Source: Bilophila wadsworthia ATCC 49260 (GTDB lineage Bacteria > Desulfobacterota > Desulfovibrionia > Desulfovibrionales > Desulfovibrionaceae). From it: DNA of 64,000 bases. The DNA lies in the NCBI RefSeq assembly GCF_000701705.1, contig NZ_JNJP01000003.1, positions 21,487 through 85,486 on the forward strand. Reading direction: 5' to 3'. Both the position numbers and the translations under genes were made by a program. The notes under the pieces are model-generated. The model was given only the letters and a program-made list of their open reading frames with translations, had not been told where the DNA came from and searched no databases. Each line of letters opens with the position of its first letter. Positions within the stretch are counted from its first letter, which is position 1. Positions 1 through 9,335 of the stretch are shown here, one piece after another.

Positions 1-1289
1 TCGAACCGCAGGGCTTCGGCGGGTTCAAGGCTCGAAGCCTGCCGCGCCGGGTAGATCGTGGCAAGGAAACACAAGGTCATGGCGGACACGCCGACCACGA
101 CGATATCAACCCAATTGAGCAGGATGGGCAGGTGATCCAGCGTATAAACCCCCGGTGGAAGTTTGATGAATTGGTATCGTTGGAGGAGGAGCGCCAGCCC
201 TATGCCGAGCACATAACCGAGCAAGGTGCCCACCACGCCGATGATCGTGCCCTGAAGCATGAAGATCCGGCGGATCATCCCCTTGGTCGCGCCCATGGAC
301 ATCAGGATGGCGATGTCGTGCGTCTTTTCCATGACCAGCATGACCAGCGTGGTGACGATGGAGAAGGAGCCGATGAGGACGACCATCGCCAGCAGGATGA
401 ACATGCCGATTTTTTCAAGCTTCAACGCAGCGAAGAGATTCGCGTTCATGTCCATCCATGTCCGGACGGAAGCCAGCGGGCCGAGCTCCTTTTGGAGGGC
501 GGCGGCCACGGTATCGGCCTTGTATACGTCCTTGACGGTGACCTCGATGCCGGAAATCTGATCGGAAGGCAGGCCCAGCAGATCGCGCGCAGCCGCAAGG
601 GAGATGAACCCGAGCGACGAATCGTATTCGAACATGCCGGTCTGGAAAATGCCCGCAACCTTGTAGGGACGGATGCGGGGCTGGAAACCGGCGGTGGTCT
701 TTTGTCCGGAAGGCGAAAGGAGGTTGACGCGGCTGCCCACGACCAGGCCGAGGCGCTGTGCCAGTTCCTTGCCGATGAGCACGCCGGGCGGCGCGCCCTC
801 CACGGAAGCGTTCAGGTCCGCGACGCTGCCGCTGCTCAGGTTGTCCAGCATGGTCAGGACGTCCGGCGCGGTCTTGGGGTCGATACCCCGCAGGACGACG
901 CCTTTGACGCCTCTCGGGGAGGACAACATGCCTTCCGCGTAGAGGAAGGGGGTGGAGCCGACGACGCCGGGAGTGGCGTTGATGCGCCGGAGCACAGCCG
1001 CCATGCCGGAGAGTTCGGGGGCTTCGCCGCCGCGCATTTTTTCGAAGTCCGCATCCGAAGGCGGCGCGGTGAGCGCCGCCAGCGGACCGGAAACGATGAT
1101 GTGCGCGTTCGCGCCGAGGATTTTATCCCGGATGTCCGTCGTGAACCCGTTGTAGACGCCGAGAACCACGACCAGCGCGGCGACGCCTATGGCCACGCCA
1201 AGCACGGACATGGCTGAAATGATATAAATAAAGGCCTGCTTGCGCCGAGCAAAGAGGTAGCGCAAAGCTACGAAGAGTTCAAAACGCAT
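1..1289 (-). CDS. lolC: Lipoprotein-releasing ABC transporter permease LolC/LolE (3' end outside the window)
   Basis: This inner-membrane permease works with LolD to release lipoproteins to the periplasmic carrier LolA. The reading frame starts MRFELFVALRYLFARRKQ, followed by a first membrane helix (SAMSVLGVAIGVAALVVVLGVYNG), a large periplasmic domain, and three further helices in the C-terminal third, the FtsX/MacB permease layout. The frame runs open to base 1 and ends ...YPARQASSLEPAEALRF, so only the last one or two residues and the stop are missing. It starts 5 bases after the lysS stop and is therefore probably co-transcribed with lysS. LolC and LolE cannot be separated from sequence alone. 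The lolA gene lies far away at 58.2-58.9 kb. Confidence 0.9.
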   Translation of the reverse strand, partial: MRFELFVALRYLFARRKQAFIYIISAMSVLGVAIGVAALVVVLGVYNGFTTDIRDKILGANAHIIVSGPLAALTAPPSDADFEKMRGGEAPELSGMAAVLRRINATPGVVGSTPFLYAEGMLSSPRGVKGVVLRGIDPKTAPDVLTMLDNLSSGSVADLNASVEGAPPGVLIGKELAQRLGLVVGSRVNLLSPSGQKTTAGFQPRIRPYKVAGIFQTGMFEYDSSLGFISLAAARDLLGLPSDQISGIEVTVKDVYKADTVAAALQKELGPLASVRTWMDMNANLFAALKLEKIGMFILLAMVVLIGSFSIVTTLVMLVMEKTHDIAILMSMGATKGMIRRIFMLQGTIIGVVGTLLGYVLGIGLALLLQRYQFIKLPPGVYTLDHLPILLNWVDIVVVGVSAMTLCFLATIYPARQASSLEPAEALRF

Positions 1290-1294
1290 AGAGT

Positions 1295-2878
1295 TTAGGA
1301 TTCCTGCTTCAACAGCGGGAAGAAGATCACTTCACGAATGGACGGGGAGTCGGTCAGGAGCATGACCAGCCGGTCGATGCCGATGCCTTCGCCCGCGGCC
1401 GGGGGCATACCGTATTCCAGCGCGCGCAGGTAATCTTCGTCCATCGCGCAGGCTTCGTCGTCGCCGGCCGCCTTCTCGCGGACCTGCTGTTCAAAACGCA
1501 TACGCTGGTCGATGGGATCGTTGAGTTCCGAGAACGCGTTGCCGTATTCGCGGCCCATGATGAAGAGCTCGAAACGGTCCGTAATGTCCGGGTTATCCTT
1601 GTTGCGGCGCGCCAGCGGAGAGATCTCCGTGGGGTAGTGGTAGATGAACGTGGGGGCGACGAGCTTGGGCTCGACGTCGAGGTCAAAGAGCTTGGCCTGC
1701 AGCTTGCCGAGCTTGTCCGTCTTGAGGATCTTTTCCCCGCGTTCGCGGACGTAGGCGAGTACCTTGTCGAAGTCGTTGTAGAATTCGGGGGAGTGACCGC
1801 CGATCTTTTCCAGCGATTCGTGGAAGGTGAGGCGCTGCCACTTGCCGGGGGTCAGGTCGAGTTCCGTCCCCTGATAGGTGATGATCGGGCTGCCGCAGAC
1901 TTCCGTGGCGATGGTGGAGAACAGTTCCTCGGTCAGGTCCATCAGATCATAAAACGTCGCATAGGCCCAGTAGAATTCGCACATGGTGAATTCGGGGTTG
2001 TGACGGATGGAGATGCCTTCATTGCGGAAGTTGCGGTTCAGCTCGAAAACTTTTTCAAAGCCGCCCACGAGGAGGCGCTTGAGGTACAGTTCGGGCGCGA
2101 TGCGCATGTACAGTTCCATGTCCAGCGCATTATGGTGGGTGATGAACGGACGCGCCGCCGCGCCGCCCGCCACGGGGTGGAGCATGGGGGTTTCCACTTC
2201 CACAAAGCCGCGTTCCTCAAGGAAGGCGCGGAAGGTACGGATGATTTTGCTGCGCTTGCGGAAAATGTCGCGGACCTTCGGATTGGTGATGAGGTCCACA
2301 TACCGCTGGCGGTAACGGATTTCGACGTTGGTGAGGCCCTTGTGCTTTTCAGGCAGGGACCGGAACGACTTGGTGAGCAGGGTGACCTGATCACAGGCGA
2401 GGGTCAGCTCGTCGGTCTTGGTGCGGAAAAGCTTCCCGTGCACGCCCACGATGTCGCCGATGTCGAACTTTTTGAAATGTTTGTAGGCTTCCTCACCCAT
2501 GAGGTCTTTGGACGCATAGCACTGGATACGGCCGCTGCGATCCATAAGATGGAAAAACGCGACCTTGCCGAAGGAGCGGTGGGAGATGATGCGTCCGGCA
2601 CAGGTGAACGACTCGTTCAGTTCTTCGAGTTCGGTGGCGGAACAGGCTTCGTATTCGGCCCGGATGGCTCCGGCGTCATGCGTCTTCACGAATCCATTGA
2701 GATGAAGAGGGACCCCGGCATCCATGAGTTCGCAGGATTTGACCACGCAGTTTTTGACGACTTCGTTGAGCTCGTCTTTATCGGCGAGGCTTTGAAGCAT
2801 GGGCATGAAATAGGATGCGTGGGCTGATTTGGTAGCAAGCTTGACGGGCTTGTGGTGCGTAGTTTCCGGGCTGCTCAA
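1295..2878 (-). CDS. lysS: Lysyl-tRNA synthetase, class II
   Basis: The enzyme charges tRNA-Lys with lysine in the cytoplasm. An N-terminal OB-fold anticodon-binding domain (around SFTCAGRIISHRSFGKVAFFHL) is followed by the class II core: motif 1 around FLEERGFVEVETPML, motif 2 around FRNEGISIRHNPEFT, and motif 3 GEGIGIDRLVML near the end. I chose the TTG start at 2878 because GGAGAG lies 6 bases upstream; that gives 527 residues. An ATG at 2806 would give the more usual 503 residues but has no ribosome-binding site. Upstream in-frame codons to 3214 are low-complexity and unlikely to be coding. The gene is followed at once by lolC. Confidence 0.93.
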   Translation of the reverse strand: MSSPETTHHKPVKLATKSAHASYFMPMLQSLADKDELNEVVKNCVVKSCELMDAGVPLHLNGFVKTHDAGAIRAEYEACSATELEELNESFTCAGRIISHRSFGKVAFFHLMDRSGRIQCYASKDLMGEEAYKHFKKFDIGDIVGVHGKLFRTKTDELTLACDQVTLLTKSFRSLPEKHKGLTNVEIRYRQRYVDLITNPKVRDIFRKRSKIIRTFRAFLEERGFVEVETPMLHPVAGGAAARPFITHHNALDMELYMRIAPELYLKRLLVGGFEKVFELNRNFRNEGISIRHNPEFTMCEFYWAYATFYDLMDLTEELFSTIATEVCGSPIITYQGTELDLTPGKWQRLTFHESLEKIGGHSPEFYNDFDKVLAYVRERGEKILKTDKLGKLQAKLFDLDVEPKLVAPTFIYHYPTEISPLARRNKDNPDITDRFELFIMGREYGNAFSELNDPIDQRMRFEQQVREKAAGDDEACAMDEDYLRALEYGMPPAAGEGIGIDRLVMLLTDSPSIREVIFFPLLKQES

Positions 2879-3245
2879 GGGAATCTCTCCATCAATTAAA
2901 ATAGCGATTGGCGACCGGTGACAATTTTCCGCGTTTCCGGACGGCAAGAAACGCGGTCGTATCCGGCGGCGAGAACGGGGCTTTGGCGGACAGGCTTCCT
3001 GTTGCGGCGCGTGACCGATGCTACAAGAAAGCCGTGCAATGTTCCAACGGGTTAGAGACAGCGGGACCGTTTCTCCGTTCTCGCGTTGCCCTCCCGCCCG
3101 CGGCGGCGGGACCCCCCCTCCGGCCGTGGCGCCCTGTGGACCTGATCGCACAGTTTGTATCCGCAAAGCCGTAGTCCAATTGTGCTGTACAGTCAAGGAC
3201 GTGCCGTGGGTCAAAAAGTTTTTTCAGAAAAAACGGAGAAAACGC

Positions 3246-3274
3246 TTGACGGAAGGAGGGCATTTCGATAGACC
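3246..3274 (+). promoter_or_regulatory. Candidate sigma-70 promoter for tRNA-Asn
   Basis: TTGACG (3246-3251) and TAGACC (3269-3274) are separated by 17 bases and sit about 25 bases before the mature tRNA. The -10 box is poor, so this is a modest call. The rest of the 2879-3300 gap shows no gene. Confidence 0.4.
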
Positions 3275-3300
3275 TCTTTTCGCACCAACGAGTGCCTCAT

Positions 3301-3376
3301 TCCCCGGTGGCTCAATCGGCAGAGCGGGTGACTGTTAATCACTAGGTTGGCGGTTCAAGTCCGTCCCGGGGAGCCA
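3301..3376 (+). tRNA. tRNA-Asn (GTT anticodon)
   Basis: A complete 76-base cloverleaf is visible, with the CCA end encoded. The acceptor stem pairs 3301-3307 with 3366-3372. The anticodon stem pairs 3327-3331 with 3339-3343 around the anticodon GTT at 3334-3336. The T arm carries the normal TTCAAGT loop. GTT reads AAC and AAU codons, so it is tRNA-Asn. Confidence 0.97.
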
Positions 3377-3386
3377 GAAAGTACAA

Positions 3387-3424
3387 GGCCTTACAGCGAA
3401 AGCTGTAGGGCCCTTTCTGTTTTC
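3387..3424 (+). terminator. Rho-independent terminator of tRNA-Asn
   Basis: An 11-bp stem (3387-3397 with 3402-3412) closed by a GAAA tetraloop is followed by a T-rich run, 10 bases after the tRNA CCA end. Confidence 0.8.
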
Positions 3425-3779
3425 TGGGGCGATGCCGCCCTCCGTTCTCTCCGCTTTATGCGATGATGAAGCTCCCGATGCGGGGATAGGTAGCATCCTC
3501 TTCTTCTTGAGAAAATGGAGCCATAAATTCCCTCCTCCCCACAACTCTTTGCCCCATGTCCTTTGAAAGGGCTCGCAGCCCGTCGCGGTTTTTCCGGTCT
3601 CGTACGGGAAACGTTCTCAAGTGCGGCAGGGGAGAGGGATACAGGGGCGTGCCTTCTGGAAGGCTCTTTGGGGAGCGCTCTTTCTAGAGCAGCGGAAAGC
3701 GTTTGGGAGGAGCATATTTCCCAGAGCAGCCGCCTGCGGTATTGCGGGCGGCTGCTCTGCAAGAATCTATTGCGTCTGA
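3425..3779. other. Gap without a gene; hairpin at 3723-3758
   Basis: No convincing coding frame is present. A perfect 12-bp stem (3723-3734 with 3747-3758) lies about 20 bases beyond the stop of the minus-strand binding-protein gene. It probably serves as its 3' hairpin, although no T-run follows on that strand. Confidence 0.5.
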
Positions 3780-5063
3780 TCAGCGATTGGGCGGAGTACT
3801 GGTCTTGCCGGGCCAGAGGATTTTGTCCTCTTCGATGGTGAGCTTGCCGGTAACGGAATCAACGAATCCCACGGGAACGAAGCGGACTGTTTTGCCGTCT
3901 TCCTTGTAGCCTTGGCAATTCATGATTTCCACGGCCATGATCTCGCGGTCGTTTGTACCCGGGGCCAGATTCTGGCGTCCGGAAAGGCCATCGAATGACA
4001 AGGCGCGCAGGCTTGCCATAAGGGTGTCGCCATTCATTTCCAGCTTTTGATCTTGGACGTTTTTCATGGCGAGGCCCAGGGCCATCATGTGATCATAGGA
4101 AAGCACGCCGTAGAAGAACGCCTTGGAATTCATGTCCACCTTCTTGCCGATTTTTTTTGAAAACCGGGCGGCGAATTCGTCGAGCGCCTTGCTGGGCACG
4201 AGCTTGGTCATGGGCGCAAGATAGCCGAAGGCACCGTTGATGGCATCGGGCCTTTCATCGGCTGAGGTCATCTCGGCGGCGAAGAGGCTGTAGCCGGGCT
4301 GGTTCATGCCGAGGTTGGTCAGCGTGCGGAAGGCAATGACCGTATCAGGCGTGGGCATGGTGATAAAAATACTTTTGATCCCCAACTCCTTGACCGCAGC
4401 CATCCTCTTTTGGACTTCCTCGACAGGCGTATTCCGCGAATAGCCGTAGGAGGCCTTCACCTCAATGCCGAGCTTGGCGGCTTCGTTCAAGATAACCGCC
4501 GCAGCGCCGGAACCCCATGCGTCAGTGGTGTGGAACAGGGCGATTTCCTTGATGTCATAATGCTTGGCCACTTCAAGGAGGTAGCCTTCATATTTGGTGC
4601 TCGGAGTCACGTTGCGGTAGTAGTAGGGGAATTCGGTGGGGGAGCTCAGGCTTGCGGCGTTGGCGCCGACGGACACCACAGGAGTCTTGAATTTTTCGGC
4701 CTCCTTGGCGATGAGGACGGCGGGGCCGCTACAATCCACGCCGGTAAGGGCGATGATATTTTGCTTCAGGAGTGACCGGGCTTTTTCGGCTGCGCCTTCC
4801 GGCCAGCAATGGTAATCGATGACAAGTTCGGGCGGCATGTCGAGTGTGTTTCCGCCGAGCATACCGGAGGCGTTGATGTCCTCGATCGCCATCTTGGCGG
4901 CGTGGAGCTCGTACTCCCCCCAGTCCGCATGGCGCCCGTCGTGATAGTCGTAAGTGTACATCCCTCCGATTTTGTACTCCTTGGCCTCGCTTTGCATGGG
5001 GGTGAAACCGCAAAGCAGCGAGGCCATCAGCGTGATACCGAGAAACTTTTGGGATCTGTTCAT
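3780..5063 (-). CDS. Branched-chain amino acid/amide-type ABC transporter substrate-binding protein
   Basis: This is a periplasmic solute-binding protein of the Liv/Urt type (type I periplasmic-binding fold). An N-terminal signal peptide (FLGITLMASLLCGFTPMQSEA) is followed by the typical start KEYKIGGMYTYDYHDGRHADWGEYELHAAKMAIEDIN. About 427 residues is normal for the family. Two ATGs lie side by side (5066 and 5063); the second is 5 bases from AAGGAGG and is preferred. No Liv permease or ATPase gene is nearby. Instead the gene lies behind a -24/-12 promoter just downstream of an NtrC-type regulator and its kinase. It may feed a distant permease or act as a ligand-binding partner of the kinase. 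The ligand is unknown. Confidence 0.85.
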   Translation of the reverse strand: MNRSQKFLGITLMASLLCGFTPMQSEAKEYKIGGMYTYDYHDGRHADWGEYELHAAKMAIEDINASGMLGGNTLDMPPELVIDYHCWPEGAAEKARSLLKQNIIALTGVDCSGPAVLIAKEAEKFKTPVVSVGANAASLSSPTEFPYYYRNVTPSTKYEGYLLEVAKHYDIKEIALFHTTDAWGSGAAAVILNEAAKLGIEVKASYGYSRNTPVEEVQKRMAAVKELGIKSIFITMPTPDTVIAFRTLTNLGMNQPGYSLFAAEMTSADERPDAINGAFGYLAPMTKLVPSKALDEFAARFSKKIGKKVDMNSKAFFYGVLSYDHMMALGLAMKNVQDQKLEMNGDTLMASLRALSFDGLSGRQNLAPGTNDREIMAVEIMNCQGYKEDGKTVRFVPVGFVDSVTGKLTIEEDKILWPGKTSTPPNR

Positions 5064-5110
5064 CATTTCCTCCTTGCCGGGGTATGGCGCCCGGTTTTTG
5101 TCTTGCGCAA

Positions 5111-5126
5111 AGCAAGAAGGATTCCA
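5111..5126 (-). promoter_or_regulatory. Sigma-54 (-24/-12) promoter of the binding-protein gene
   Basis: Read on the minus strand the site is TGGAATCCTTCTTGCT, with the invariant GG and GC separated by exactly 10 bases and TTGC at -12. It predicts a start near 5100 and a leader of about 37 bases. Between it and the regulator gene lie a CGGCGG-AA-CCGCCG palindrome (5203-5216) and repeated AAATCCTG words, possible activator sites. Confidence 0.65.
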
Positions 5127-5236
5127 AAGATCCCCTTTATGATGGCAGTATGTTACCGGCTCTTCTTGACCGGAGCGAATGCGGAAATCCTGGATAAGAA
5201 GACGGCGGAACCGCCGAAATCCTGTTTTTCAGGACA

Positions 5237-6652
5237 TCAGCGCGTGAGGCCGTGGCGTTTGAGCAAGGCGTAGAGCCGTGAGCGTGAAAGCCCGGTCACC
5301 TCGCACGCCTCCGAAATGTTTCCCCCTGTCTGATCGAGTATCCGGGCCAGATAACGGCCTTCTTCCTTTTGCCATACCTGTTCGCGGAACTCGGCATAGG
5401 AGGGGAGGCCGCTTTCGGAAACGGAGGAGCCCTTTTCTTCCTTTGGAACGGAAAGCGCGGCTAAGCGCTGCGTTGCGGCATGGATGCGGATGCCTGTGGG
5501 CAGGTGTTGGGGAAAAATGACGGAAGCCCGCCCCGCGGTGAGGACCGAACGCTCCATGGCTCCGCACAGTTCCCGCACGTTGCCCGGCCAGCCGTACAAC
5601 TGCAACGCCGTAGCCGTCCCCGTGGCAAGCTGCTTTGCGGGGAGGGCGTAGAGTTCGGAGAAGTGGGCGCAAAAATGGTGCGCCAGAGGCAGGATGTCCT
5701 CTTGGCGTTCACGCAGGGGCGGCAACGGAATGTGAACGGTCTGAAGACGGTAGAAAAGGTCCCGCCTGAAGGATTCTTCCTCCACCATGTGTTCGAGATT
5801 TCTGTTGGTCGCTGCGATCAGGCGGAAATCGCAGGGGGTTTCCTGTGTGGAGCCCACGGGGCGGACGCGCTTTTCCTGAAGTACGCGCAGAAAGACCTTT
5901 TGCAGCGAAAGGGGAAGTTCCCCCACTTCATCAAGGAACAGCGTCCCGCCGTCTGCTTCGGGGATCAGGCCGTTTTCACGTGTAATCGCACCGGTGAAGG
6001 CGCCGCGTACATGCCCGAACAACAGGCTTTCGGCAAGGTTCTCGGGAAGGGCCGCACAGTCCACGACGATGAAGGGACCGTTTTGGCGGCCGCTGTTTTC
6101 GTGGATGGTTCGCGCGAAAACCTCCTTGCCTGTCCCGGTTTCCCCGCTGAGCAAAACGCAGACATCGCTGTCGGCACACTGGATCACGGATTCCAGGCAA
6201 CGGCCGATGGCCGCGCCCGATCCGACAAGCCTGTTTCGCTTCAAAGGCGTTGTCCGCTGGCCGGAAGAGGAGAGCTGGGGACCACAGCGGTTCTGATGAT
6301 AAAGGAGCGCCTGCTCCAGAGCCGCGAAAACGGTGTCGAGCGAGTCGTCCTTGCGGATGAAGTCCCATGCCCCTGCCATAAGTGCCTGTTCCAGCCAGTC
6401 ACGGTTGTCGTGTCCCGTGATCACGATGACTTCAGGGTGCCCTTCGTTGCCTAGGAGCAGGGGAAGGAGGGACAAGCCGTTGCCGTCCGGCAGGCTGATG
6501 TCCAAAAAAACAATGTCGAACATGCCGGCACTGGCTTCTTTCGCTTCGCACGCCGAGGCGGAGAGCATCACCTCATGGCCTTGGCGGCTACAGGCACGCT
6601 TGAGCACGTAGGAGAACGTTTCATCATCGTCTATGACTAAAATGCGCGCCAT
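5237..6652 (-). CDS. Sigma-54-dependent response regulator, NtrC family
   Basis: A cytoplasmic activator built as receiver, AAA+ and DNA-binding domains. The receiver has the acidic pair in VIDDDE and phospho-acceptor Asp51 in FLDISLPDG. The AAA+ domain has Walker A GETGTGKE, the sigma-54 contact loop GAFTGA and the Walker B region GGTLFLDEVGELP. The C terminus ends in a Fis-type helix-turn-helix (NISEACEVTGLSRSRLYALLKRHGL). ATG 6652 sits 8 bases from AGGA and is preferred over ATG 6658. The gene overlaps the end of the kinase gene, so the two are translationally coupled partners. A sigma-54 promoter lies directly downstream before the binding-protein gene, its likely target. Confidence 0.92.
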   Translation of the reverse strand: MARILVIDDDETFSYVLKRACSRQGHEVMLSASACEAKEASAGMFDIVFLDISLPDGNGLSLLPLLLGNEGHPEVIVITGHDNRDWLEQALMAGAWDFIRKDDSLDTVFAALEQALLYHQNRCGPQLSSSGQRTTPLKRNRLVGSGAAIGRCLESVIQCADSDVCVLLSGETGTGKEVFARTIHENSGRQNGPFIVVDCAALPENLAESLLFGHVRGAFTGAITRENGLIPEADGGTLFLDEVGELPLSLQKVFLRVLQEKRVRPVGSTQETPCDFRLIAATNRNLEHMVEEESFRRDLFYRLQTVHIPLPPLRERQEDILPLAHHFCAHFSELYALPAKQLATGTATALQLYGWPGNVRELCGAMERSVLTAGRASVIFPQHLPTGIRIHAATQRLAALSVPKEEKGSSVSESGLPSYAEFREQVWQKEEGRYLARILDQTGGNISEACEVTGLSRSRLYALLKRHGLTR

Positions 6653-9099
6653 ATCCATCTTCCTGTCTTGGGTTGCAGAGCGCGGTCCACGGCCTCTTTC
6701 AGCCGTTGCGGATCAAATGGCTTCACGAACCGCTGTATGTCCTCGTCAGCTCCCATATGGCATGATTGCGCGTCATGCATGGCCGAACAGCTGCTGCAAA
6801 GAATGATCGGCATCCGGGGAAAACGTTTCCGCACAAGGCGGGCAAAGGCGATGCCCTGTATACCCGGCAGTTTTTGATCCGTAATGACGAGAGCCGGATG
6901 CATCCCCTTCTCGAACAGGGACAGCGCCGTTTCCGCATCAGCGGCGGTGACGACGGAAAGCCGCATTTGGTTCAGCAGCTTTTCAAGAAGATAGAGTATG
7001 CCCGGATCATCGTCCACAACGAGGATTTCCCCGGCTGTGCCGCCGGGCGGCGCGGTGCGGGGTTGGCCCGTGGGGAAACCGTTTTCAACCGGCTGCGGGA
7101 TGGAATCGACGGGCGATACCGTTTCGGAGAGGGGGGTGCCGGTTGCTTTGCCAGCATCATCCCGTTCGGGAGAGGGAAAATCATGCGGCAAGAATACGGA
7201 AAAGAGGGCCCCGCCGCAGGGACGGTTGGCCACGCGCACCGCTCCCCGGTTACGCTGGACGAGGCTGTGGACTTGCGCGAGCCCAAGGCCGCTGCCCCCG
7301 TTTTCCTGTTTTGTAGTAAAGAAGGGATCAAAAATGAATTCCATGAGCCCCGACGGGATGCCTTTCCCGGTATCGGAAATGTCTATGCGGACATAGCTGC
7401 CCTCGGCAAGCTCGTCTCCGGAACGGTGCCGCTCCACGGCGTAGAGCCCGGCGGAAACGGTGAGCTCGCCTCCATCCGGCATTGCCTGGATGGCGTTGAG
7501 GCACAGGTTGAGGAGGACTTGGTGCACCTCAACGGATACGGCCCGGATACGCGCTTCGGGACAGGCGTTGCGCACGTTGAGGGAAATGTGGGGAGGGAGT
7601 TGCGGCTGAAGCGTTTCCGCGCATTCCCGTATCAATTTCGACACAAGCGGCGTTTCGGAACGGGCATCCAGCGTTTTGGTGCTGTCGGTCATGCGGATCT
7701 GCTTCATGAGATCTTTGCCGCGGACAGTGGCATCAAGGATATGCAAAACGTCCTCGTAGGCCGGGTTTTCCCGTGGAATTTCAGGCAGGGCAAGCTGGGC
7801 GCAAGCGGCGATTCCTCCGAGGATATTGTTCACGTCATGGGTGATCCCTCCCGCCATGCGGCCGATGGCCTCCATACGCCGCTCGAGCTGGCTGCGGCGT
7901 TCAAGGGCGTTCGCTTGGGCCAGCACAGCTTTTTCCTGTCTGAGCAGGGATTCCGAACGCTGTTTCACGCGGAGCAGATACATGAGCAACAGGATGATGC
8001 CGAAAAGGACCAGCATGACGGTCATCGCAGGCAGCAAAGCGGCCCGGTGCTGCTCATAAAACGAAAGGGGGCGGTTGATGATGACCGAATCCGGCGGAAG
8101 GTCGCTTTCGCTGATGCCGTACAGTGTCAGCACGGCATGATCATAAATGAGATACGGGGACGGTTCATGCAGCAGCGGGATGGCATCCGGTGGCGTGCCG
8201 CCGAGAACGGACAGGACCATGTGCGCGGCATGTACGGCGTGGAATTCGTTGAATTCGCATTGGCCTGCCAGCACCCCTTTGCCGAGCTGGCCACTCCACG
8301 GGGAATACATGGGCAGGTCGGTCCAGCTGCGGAGCTGTTGCAGGCTTTCCTTCATGGAATAGCTTTGGCCGTCGGCTGTGCGGTAGTAGCCGAAGTTCAG
8401 GAGCACCGTATCCCGGGGCAGTTCTTCAAGAGCTTTTTGCATGGCCTGTGCGGGCAGTGCCGCAAGAGTCCGGACGGCAATGCCCGGCTTCATTGCCGCC
8501 AGTTCCGGGGCCGCTTGGCGCAATGCCGTACGGGCGGACGTCGTGTCGCCGCAAATGATGGCCAGATGGCGGGCTTCCGGGTGGACGAGGGGGATGGATT
8601 CAAGGATGCGGTGGATGGAGAAATTTTCCAGAATGCCGGTATAGTGCGCCCGGCGTTCGGCAAGCTCTGCGGGAGGATCCGCGATGCCGCAAAAGACGAC
8701 GGGGACGCCAGGGAAAAGGCGGTTCCCGTGGGCGAGCATGAAGTCCAGCGCGTCGTTATCCGTTACAATGATGGCTTTGAGGGATACCCCGGCGTATTTT
8801 CGGGCAAACAGGCTTACGAGTTCGTTATCCAGACTTCCGGGAGGATGGCGTTCATAGTCGAGATATTCGCAATGCAGGCGTATACGGAAGCCCGTTTCCG
8901 TATTTTCAAGCTCTTCAGAGATCCGCTTTATGATGTTGTATTCCCAGAAGTGGCCGGAATGAAAAGAATTGATGATCAAAACTTCGGCGGGGGGCAAAGG
9001 TGCCGTCCGCTCCGCCACATCAGCAAAGGCCATCGCCTGTGCCGCGAAAATGGCGCAGAACAGGCAGATACCTTTGGCGAGGGCGGCAAGCGGCTTCAC
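6637..9099 (-). CDS. Hybrid sensor histidine kinase with ABC-substrate-binding-like periplasmic sensor
   Basis: An 820-residue membrane kinase. Residues 1-26 form a signal or anchor helix. Residues about 38-340 resemble the ABC_sub_bind fold (VLIINSFHSGHFWEYN at its start; IIVTDNDALDFMLAHG inside). A membrane helix follows at about 355-377, then a HisKA domain with His421 in GGITHDVNN, a HATPase domain with DTGKGIPSG and GSGLGLAQV, and a C-terminal receiver (ILVVDDDPG, phospho-acceptor in VITDQKLPG, lysine in FVKPFD). The GTG start follows GGAGA. The end of the gene overlaps the NtrC-type regulator gene. The periplasmic domain probably binds a small solute; the ligand is not predictable from sequence. 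Confidence 0.9.
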   Translation of the reverse strand: MKPLAALAKGICLFCAIFAAQAMAFADVAERTAPLPPAEVLIINSFHSGHFWEYNIIKRISEELENTETGFRIRLHCEYLDYERHPPGSLDNELVSLFARKYAGVSLKAIIVTDNDALDFMLAHGNRLFPGVPVVFCGIADPPAELAERRAHYTGILENFSIHRILESIPLVHPEARHLAIICGDTTSARTALRQAAPELAAMKPGIAVRTLAALPAQAMQKALEELPRDTVLLNFGYYRTADGQSYSMKESLQQLRSWTDLPMYSPWSGQLGKGVLAGQCEFNEFHAVHAAHMVLSVLGGTPPDAIPLLHEPSPYLIYDHAVLTLYGISESDLPPDSVIINRPLSFYEQHRAALLPAMTVMLVLFGIILLLMYLLRVKQRSESLLRQEKAVLAQANALERRSQLERRMEAIGRMAGGITHDVNNILGGIAACAQLALPEIPRENPAYEDVLHILDATVRGKDLMKQIRMTDSTKTLDARSETPLVSKLIRECAETLQPQLPPHISLNVRNACPEARIRAVSVEVHQVLLNLCLNAIQAMPDGGELTVSAGLYAVERHRSGDELAEGSYVRIDISDTGKGIPSGLMEFIFDPFFTTKQENGGSGLGLAQVHSLVQRNRGAVRVANRPCGGALFSVFLPHDFPSPERDDAGKATGTPLSETVSPVDSIPQPVENGFPTGQPRTAPPGGTAGEILVVDDDPGILYLLEKLLNQMRLSVVTAADAETALSLFEKGMHPALVITDQKLPGIQGIAFARLVRKRFPRMPIILCSSCSAMHDAQSCHMGADEDIQRFVKPFDPQRLKEAVDRALQPKTGRWIWRAF

Positions 9100-9191
9100 G
9101 GTGAATCTCCAAAGAAGAGCGTATGTCCTATGATTCTAAGGGAGTCCGCTCTGTAACTCAAGGGAGGGCGTCAAGCGCGGAGGAGAAAAAC

Positions 9192-9335
9192 ATGCCCGCC
9201 CCTTCTGCCAATGATTCGAAACGGCCTTCCGCCTCTGCCGCTTTGGACCTTACGCCGTATACGGATAAGGATCAGGAAATCGCGCGGGACGCCGAAACGC
9301 CTGTGAAGGCCTTTTATACCGTTAGGGGGTTTTGA
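9192..9335 (+). CDS. Possible small protein of 47 residues, unknown
   Basis: ATG 9192 is preceded by GGAGGAG at 6 bases, a strong ribosome-binding site. The frame reads MPAPSANDSKRPSASA and ends PVKAFYTVRGF, mostly polar with no membrane segment. It sits divergent to the kinase gene and overlaps the end of the MATE gene by 14 bases on the other strand. I do not recognise the protein. The ribosome-binding site is the main argument for it. Confidence 0.3.
   Translation: MPAPSANDSKRPSASAALDLTPYTDKDQEIARDAETPVKAFYTVRGF

Noticed and set aside
132..1217. Plus-strand frame opposite lolC
   Set aside because: Acidic, histidine-rich shadow translation; lolC on the minus strand is clear.
3391..3762. 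Minus-strand frame of 123 codons beyond the binding-protein gene
   Set aside because: It covers the terminator of tRNA-Asn and a hairpin, is rich in Arg and Ser and has no ribosome-binding site.
6766..9156. Long plus-strand frame opposite the hybrid kinase gene
   Set aside because: Antisense shadow of the kinase gene, which has all expected domains.
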